A stretch of 64,000 bases of DNA from Branchinecta lynchi (Eukaryota > Arthropoda > Branchiopoda > Anostraca > Branchinectidae), in contig JAKZAP010000013.1 in the NCBI GenBank assembly GCA_023053575.1, positions 6,272,001-6,336,000 on the forward strand, written 5' to 3'. Positions 57,567 through 64,000 of the stretch are shown one piece after another (within the stretch, counting starts at the first letter, position 1; each line of letters opens with the position of its first letter). The notes under the pieces were generated by a model that saw only the letters and a program-made list of their open reading frames with translations, did not search any database and was not told where the DNA came from. The translations under genes were made by a program, and so were the position numbers.

Positions 57567-59547
57567 CCCTTTTTATGGCACTTGCTTTCGGCCAAGTGCC
57601 ATATAGCGATCGCAATTTCTGTCGTTCGGTCTGTCCAGGTTTTGCTAGTTCGGGCACTTCCAAATAAGCTAGGACGACTAAACTTGGCAGGCTTATCAGT
57701 TCCCCGATCCGATCATCGCGGGGGAGTGGAGGGAGGGGGAATCCGAAATCTTGATGTATTTATAACTTTTGAACGGGTGATCGGATCGCAATGAAACTTC
57801 AAATTTGGAAAGACCCCGTGTCTCAGAGGACCCATCTCAAATCCGGACCGGATCCGGTGATCTTGGGGGGAGTTAGAGGCGGGAGCCGCAAATCTTGCGA
57901 AACACTTAGTCATGTGTTTCGGGATGAAAACTGTTTGATTGGGATGAAACTTGGTGGGAAGAACAAGCACAAGTCCTAAATACATCATTGACATAACCGG
58001 ACCAGATTGGGGCACTGTGGGGGAGTTGGGGGGGGGGGCTCTGGAATCTGGTGATCTCGCGAGTTCGGTACTTCCTGATGTGTTAGGACGATGAAACTTG
58101 GGAGGAGTATCAGGGACCCGAACAGGCTGACTTGAGAATAGTCGTTTCCCCGATCTAACCATCACGGAGGGAGTGGGGGGATCGGGAGCCCAGATTTAGT
58201 GGCATGCATAGTTTTTGGACGGGTTATCGGAATTGAATGAAACTTGGCAAGTGGAAAGAGCTATCTTCTCAAATGTTCCGCGTCAAATCCTGATCTGATC
58301 CGATACCTGTGGGGGGGGGATTGGAGTGGGGCGCCGGAAATTTCGTGAAACGCTTATAGTCGAGGGATTGGGATGGAACTTGGTGGGAAGAAAAAGCATT
58401 AGCCCTGGATACGTAACTGACAACCAGATCGAATCGGGGCTCTATGGGGGAGTTGAAGGCTGTTTCCCTGAATTCCGGTGATCGCCAGTTAGGATAGTTC
58501 CAGATATTCTAAGAACCGATTAAACTTTGCAGGCGTTTTAGTGACTTAATAATGCCCACACAATGCCCTAGGAATATTCGTTTTCCTGGATCCGACCATC
58601 TTTGGGGAGTTGATGGAAGGGGAATCCGGAAACCAGTGGCTTCCGTAAGCAGTGAACAGGTGGTCCGATTCGAGTGAAACTTTATGGGTGATAAGGTTTT
58701 ATCACCTAGACAAGCAAAACATGCGTCCGAACCACATGCGGCCACGGTTGAGAGAGTTGGAGGAGGGGGGGGGGGACTGTTTAACATCCACAAAAACCAA
58801 CCGGATGGACAGAAAGGGATGCAAGTTGGACAGTACAAGTGTATGCGGCCTTGATTTGTTATTTGGCGTCTGAGTTGAATCCGGCCAGGGTATAGGAAGG
58901 GGTAAAGCAGGAATCCAAAATTTGCAGATAGGCTATGCTCCGATTCCATTTAAACTTAATGAACGGCAACAGGACATGTCAGATATGCGACTTTTATGTG
59001 TCTGAGTCGTATTCAGCCATAGCAGGGTTAGTTGGAAGGGGAGTCCCAGGAATGATGTGGCTCTCACAGGGATCAAACAAGTGGAGCTATTCGAATGGAG
59101 CTTGGAGTGTCGAGAGATCACATGCTCTAGATGACATATTTTAGGGTTCGAACTGGATCCGACACCGGTGGGGGAGGGGGGAGAGTTACCTAAAGTTCGC
59201 AAAAAATGCTAGGATTTGAATGAAACTTAATTGGCGGTAAGAGAAAATGCTTCAGATAATCCATGTAGGAGTCAGAACCAGATTCGGCCACGGTATGGAG
59301 AGTTGGAGGGGGTACCAGAAATCGTTTGGCACGTCTACGGACCAAACGAGTGGATCTACTGGGTTGAAACTTGGAAGGTAGAATACCCATTTGCCCTAAA
59401 TGATCCGAGGCGATGTCGGTAATGCTAGATATCCTATTTCTGGGTCCGAATCGCATTTTTGGATGGCAGGGTATTTTGCGACGTTCTCATCTTCTTTCGT
59501 GTACCACCTACTCGTATCAAGTGCCATATGAGCTCTTAGCTCTTGTT
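57567..59547 (+). repeat. Family B repeat, copy B3 (longest)
   Basis: 5' end TATGGCACTTGCTTTCGGCC then AAGTGCCATATAGCGATCG: an 11-bp perfect hairpin (TATGGCACTTG / CAAGTGCCATA). The body carries ATGAAACTTGG phrases in GA- and G-rich context (for example at 57949, 58091, 58237); later units are more diverged. 3' end CAAGTGCCATATGAGCTCTT then AGCTCTTG. Open frames on both strands differ among copies. Non-coding by present evidence. Confidence 0.8.
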
Positions 59548-59821
59548 TTTAATAAGAGATGCTGTAGCCTTCTAAAACTAAATCTCACAGAAGTAAGTTT
59601 CCGCTGCCTCTCAAATTCCGCCCGCTCGACCGGAAAACTGGCAGCAATTGTCCGGAAGAATTTGTCGAGCTGGTTGGAATCTGGCAGGGGAAACGGAAAC
59701 CGCCTCTTTTGGGAATGCGCGTACTAAGATCGAAATTTCCGTGACCCTGTTTTGTTGCAAACAAAAAAACATCTAATTTGAGTACCCATCTCTAACATGT
59801 GAAGATTCAAAACTTTTGACA

Positions 59822-59985
59822 CCTCGGAGAAACGTCCCCGTGCCAAAACAAAATAAACATCCCAAAACAAACTATCATCATGTTTTTGTTACTTGTCTAT
59901 CTTAGCCGGGGACGTTTCGCCATGGGGACGTTTTGTCATGGGACTTTTGGCAAGGGACGTTTGGCCGACAACCCGATCTTGCTCT
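59822..59985. repeat. GGGACGTTT-rich foldback-like repeat
   Basis: CGGAGAAACGTCCCCGTGCC on the left, and GGGGACGTTTCGCCATGGGG, ACGTTTTGTC, AAGGGACGTTTGGCC on the right. Short GGGACGTTT units face AAACGTCCC across an A-rich spacer. Probably a small MITE; ends not defined. Confidence 0.45.
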
Positions 59986-61493
59986 TTGCCGTTCGGGGCG
60001 AATCAATATGATTCCAGGTCATTAGTATTCGGATTTGATATTCGGCGTAAATGCTCGCGTAAATGTGATTACGGTCACCCCTTCCCCACAATCTTCCCCA
60101 TGGGGAGCCCCCTCTTCGTCGCCTGACACATCCATCACCCTGAATGGTGGGACTTCTTCCAGCCATCGCAGGGATTATGTCCAGTGTCCAGATTGATTAA
60201 GGAGAGTCCTGGACGTATTAGAGGACGTGGCATGCAGCTCGGATTAGCGTTGCTTTATTGTCGCCATGTCACGGACATTTCCGTGATGGGTTACAAATTT
60301 GTCAGGCTACGGACGTTTATTTTTTCTTCCATGTGTTAACGGTGATTTCAAAGTATACTCTGGAAGAGAAAATGGTATGGTCATGCGATTCCAAGGAGTG
60401 ATAGGAGCCAACAAAAATAACATAAGAACGTACGTCTGTCTTCTATTTGCGAGCTCTGTTTTTATCAGACATTTACACCCATCGTTTTCGGACATTTCCA
60501 AAAAAAAAGTCTGTTATTATAAGGGGGTAGGAATAAGGTACAGTTTCCAAATCTGTTTAGTGGGAAAAATAAAATAATAGAACATTTGAATTACCAAACG
60601 GGTATGAGCTACAAACGGTACTGACGAGTCTTCATGTGGCGGGTTTTTCGCGCGCTTTACTTGAAGCCGGACCAGTCAAACTTGTTTAGCGGAGTTTGTG
60701 TTTATGCTGAATTCAGTAACCATTTAATGATAGTAATTATTAATTACCCGCTTATGAAGGATGAATTGCTAACACATAAAATGATACGAACGAAAAATTA
60801 AACGAATCATAACGACAGCATTTTTAGCACATTTTTTAAGTATTTGGGTTTTATATTGTTTCTTAGCTGCTTTTTTTTGGCACAGAGTTTCGGAGCCGTC
60901 CCCCAGATTTCCCATTCAAGTAAGTAAACTTGTCTGCTTGAGACCTTTCGCTTTTTTCCAGTTCAAGCACAATTTGGCGGATAATAGGCCCGAGGCCAAA
61001 AAAAGACCGTGGCCTTTGAATAGTGACTCAAATTAAATTTGGACGTTAAAGCGTCCCAAGACTGTCAGCTTTTCCTGGATATCTTTTAGAACCCAATCGA
61101 CTAATAAACTTCGTGAATATCCTGCTAGTCCGGCTGGGCACTTAATTTCGTTACGTAGCCAGAATCCTTCCTAAGATTTCTTTTTCTGTAAATCGCATAT
61201 CTAAGAGTGGCTTTGTTAGGGAACTATTATTTACAAGATTGATGGTTTTCTTAGCGCGTTTTAGTGGGAAATTTCTGAGGTTCCGGGAAACTGTCGGAAA
61301 TCGATCAATAATTGCTGTAATCAGATGAAAAGAATGGTGCTCGCATTTACTAGGGGAATACTAACAGTTCAGGAGGGCGTGAGTTCTGTTTTTCCGGTGT
61401 TCAGGAAAGTCATGTGCAGAGAGTCCGGTCAGATTTGTGTACGAAATTCGCATCTTTTTGCAGAACAAAATTTGCCAGTCGAAAGAGGAACAG
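59986..61493. other. No supported gene
   Basis: Non-coding. A 34-bp interval 60886-60919 has an acceptor-like and a donor-like border but is not needed by the host gene model. Confidence 0.35.
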
Positions 61494-62640
61494 GCCCAAA
61501 GGTGTCGATGGGATCCCAAAAATCTAATATTTGATTCAGACAATCGAGTCTTGTCTTCGCCAGATCCAGTCTTGGACAAGCTAATCATCAGAGAAAACCA
61601 AGTTCAGATATACACTCTATAAGCCATATCTATTTTGACGATACTGACCGAGACTTCCTGCCGATTTCCGAGCGAACTACTAGCCCAGCAAAAAAAAAAA
61701 TACAGAAACAAAACCAGCATATCTCCTTATCCCTTTAAAGAACATCTAGTCAACTTTGAATAAAAGTTTGACTTAAAAAAAAATCCGGTTACAACCGGAT
61801 TCCGGAATAATTATATGTCCGGGTAAAAAACTATTGTCATAAACCGACTCAGCATCTCTTCTTATCACTTAATCTGTCATGTAATCGAACTTTTGCTTTT
61901 AACAAATTTTCATGTTTTGGCCGGATTCCGGGCGAACTAGTTGTCCAGTGAGAAAATGATTTTCACCATCGTGTTCGGCATGTCTTTTTACCCATAAATC
62001 AAACATTTAATCAACTTCAGACTAAACTTTTATTTTTAACCAACTTTCCGGTTATTGCCGGATTCCGGACGAACTACTTATTTGATGAGAAAACGATTTT
62101 CACCATCGTTTTCAGCATGTCTTCTTACACCAAAATCGCCCATTTAATCAACTTCAAATAAAACTTTTACTTTTAACCAACTTTCCGGTTTTTGCCGGAT
62201 TCCGGACGAACTACTTGTCTGTCGAGAAAATGGTTTTCACCATCGTCTTCAGCATGTCGTTCTACCTCTGAATCGAACATCTAATCAACTTCAAATAAAA
62301 CTTTTAGTTTTAACAAACTTTCCGGTTTTGGCCGGATTCCGGGCGAACTACTCGTCCGATGACAAAATAGTTTTCACCATCGTGCTCAGCTTCTTACCCC
62401 ATAATCGACTATCACATTAGCTGTTTCAAAATATTTTGTTTGCCCCTTAATTTGAACCCCCTCCCCACCCCTAAATGTAGGGCTACAAAGCCCATCTACG
62501 AACTTGACTGATCTGACGACCCAACGAGTCCTCACACCAAGTTTCTTCAAAATATCTCATTCCCTTCGAGAGTTACCGTGCTTACAGACGGACGGACGGA
62601 CAGACGGACAACTTTTGCGATGTCATAGGTATCCCTCCAC
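61494..62640 (-). repeat. Family A repeat, copy A5 (head cut)
   Basis: Tail end CCAAAGGTGTCGATGGGATC at the left; unit markers (GGCATGTC/CAGCATGTC) at about 61978, 62114 and 62252; CGGA/CAGA microsatellite at about 62587-62608. The head stops at GGTATCCCTCCAC, just short of the GGGATCCC box. The tail lacks the extra segment of A3/A4, grouping it with A1/A2. Confidence 0.8.
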
Positions 62641-63295
62641 AAAAATCGGACTTCCTGTGCGTACACCTTAAGTGTGCATTCGCCCAAAGTCGAGGACCAC
62701 AGTTGGAATTAACAGTCGAGATAGGTATTTTTAACAACCATGATGTACCGACCGAGCAGATCAAGGATGGTGCTTGTCATATAAACTTTGACAGAATAAC
62801 ACTACTTTATTTTCACTATACACTACAAAGTCTGGATACTAACTAACATCAAAATCGCAAGTTACACTAAAGCACGGGCACTTATTTACATTTTACATAT
62901 TTAACATATTCCCGAAGCTACTTAATATTTACATTGACCCTTACTGAACTTGAACTTACAACCCTCATTAAACTTGAATATACTGACAACCTTATTTACA
63001 AACTGAATGTTTACAACTAATTACTTTAATACAAGAGTGCCGAAGCTAAAAGTTCTACTGAAACCAAAAACGAGGCAATAAATAACTGACTGTATTGTGC
63101 ATCCGTCCTATGTTTATGACCAAACCAGATAAAATAATAAAGTAGAGGAGAGTAGCCTACAGATGGGGAAATATAAAACAGAAGAAAACGCAGCTAAATT
63201 ATCGGAATTTTTTCCGATGCCAAAAATGGCATTTTTTCCACAAGCACTCCTTTTGTGCTTTCATGGCAGGAATGTTAATTGTGTGTTTTTTTGTT
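62641..63295. other. No gene seen
   Basis: AT-rich sequence between two family A copies in opposite orientation. Confidence 0.3.
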
Positions 63296-64000
63296 TTTTT
63301 GGGATCCCAAAACGTAAGTGGAGGGATACCTATGACATCGCAAAATTTGTCCGTCTGTCCGTCCGTCCGTCTTTCGGTCTGTCCGTCCGTCCGTCTTTCG
63401 GTCTGTCCGTCCGTCCGTCTTTCGGTCTGTCCGTCCGTCCGTCTTTCGGTCTGTCCGTCCGTCCGTCTGTCTGCACGATAACTCTCGAAGGGAATGAGAT
63501 ATTTTGATGAAACTTGGTGTGAGGACTCATCGAGTCAAGGGAAAGGTCGAGTTCGTAGATGGGCCCGATAGCTGCATATTTAGGGGAGGGGGAGGGGTTT
63601 CAAATTAAGGGGCGAAAAAAATAAAAGCTAATGAGATAGTTGATTACGGGGTAAGACGAAATGCTGAAAACGAATATGAAAATTATTTTCCCGCCGGACA
63701 AGTAGTTCATCAGGAATCCGGCTAAAACCGGAAAGTTTGTTAAAAGTAAAAGTTTTCTCTGAAGTTGATTAGATATCCGATTTAGGAGTAAGGAGACATG
63801 CCGAATCGGAATATGAAAATGATTTTCTCGTCGGACAAGTAGGTCGGCCGAAATCCGATCAAAACCGCAAGGTGTGTCAAAAATAAAAGATTAATCTGAA
63901 GTTGATTAGAGGTTCGATTTACGGATAGTGAAACATGCTGAATCCGAATATGAAAATTATTTTGTCGCCGGACAAGTAGATCGCCCGGAATCCGGCCGCA
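63296..64000 (+). repeat. Family A repeat, copy A6, cut by window edge
   Basis: Head TTTTTTGGGATCCCAAAACG, then an expanded microsatellite (63346-63470) in which CCGTCTTTCGGTCTGTCCGT repeats with a 24-bp period four times, then CTCGAAGGGAATGAGATATT and GATGAAACTTGGTGTGAGG. Three tandem units follow (GGGGTAAGACGAAATGCTGA, AGTAAGGAGACATGCCGAAT, GATAGTGAAACATGCTGAAT) up to the window end. Confidence 0.85.

Noticed and set aside
60886..60919. Possible 34-bp exon with acceptor TTTTTTTTGGCACAG and donor CAA|GTAAGT
   Set aside because: It would keep the frame after the exon at 52318, but a nearer exon at 52856 also fits and ends in a stop. The peptide is too short to judge.

Overview
The window reads as intron-rich, repeat-dominated DNA from an invertebrate animal. 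Most of it is transposable-element debris: a gypsy-type LTR retrotransposon, CR1/jockey-like LINE remnants, several MITE and foldback families, and two large non-coding repeat families. The spliceosomal exons have GT..AG borders and pyrimidine-rich acceptors. No rRNA gene, convincing tRNA gene, CRISPR array or operon was seen. The species cannot be named from the sequence alone.

Layout. 1-6.2 kb: a minus-strand gypsy/Ty3-type element (LTR, tRNA-Leu-like primer site, gag, pol) whose pol is interrupted at about 620 by the 5' end of a CR1-like LINE; its ORF1 occupies 1-492 and runs off the left edge. 6.2-28 kb: LINE ends, MITEs, foldbacks and the first copies of two large repeat families. Family A is about 1.2-1.4 kb, has a GGGATCCC box near each end, a CCGT microsatellite and 137-bp tandem units. 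Family B is about 1.3-2 kb, has AAGTGCCATAT at both ends and a recurring GATGAAACTTGG phrase. 28-53 kb: the 3' part of a plus-strand host gene, with exons at 28190-28288, 52180-52318 and 52856-52887 joined in compatible phases and ending in TAA. The first of these introns is about 23.9 kb and is filled with nested repeats. 53-64 kb: more of families A and B, MITEs and low-complexity sequence.

How parts relate. gag and pol lie in -1 relative frames, as is usual for gypsy elements. The repeats are layered: a 304-bp element sits inside a foldback MITE with a clear TA target duplication, and a LINE sits inside the LTR element. Family A has five long copies, one 5'-truncated copy and three head fragments. 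The five tail-bearing copies share one 3' boundary, and an exact 137-bp period recurs inside. This family is the best candidate for something not well described. The host protein was not recognised.
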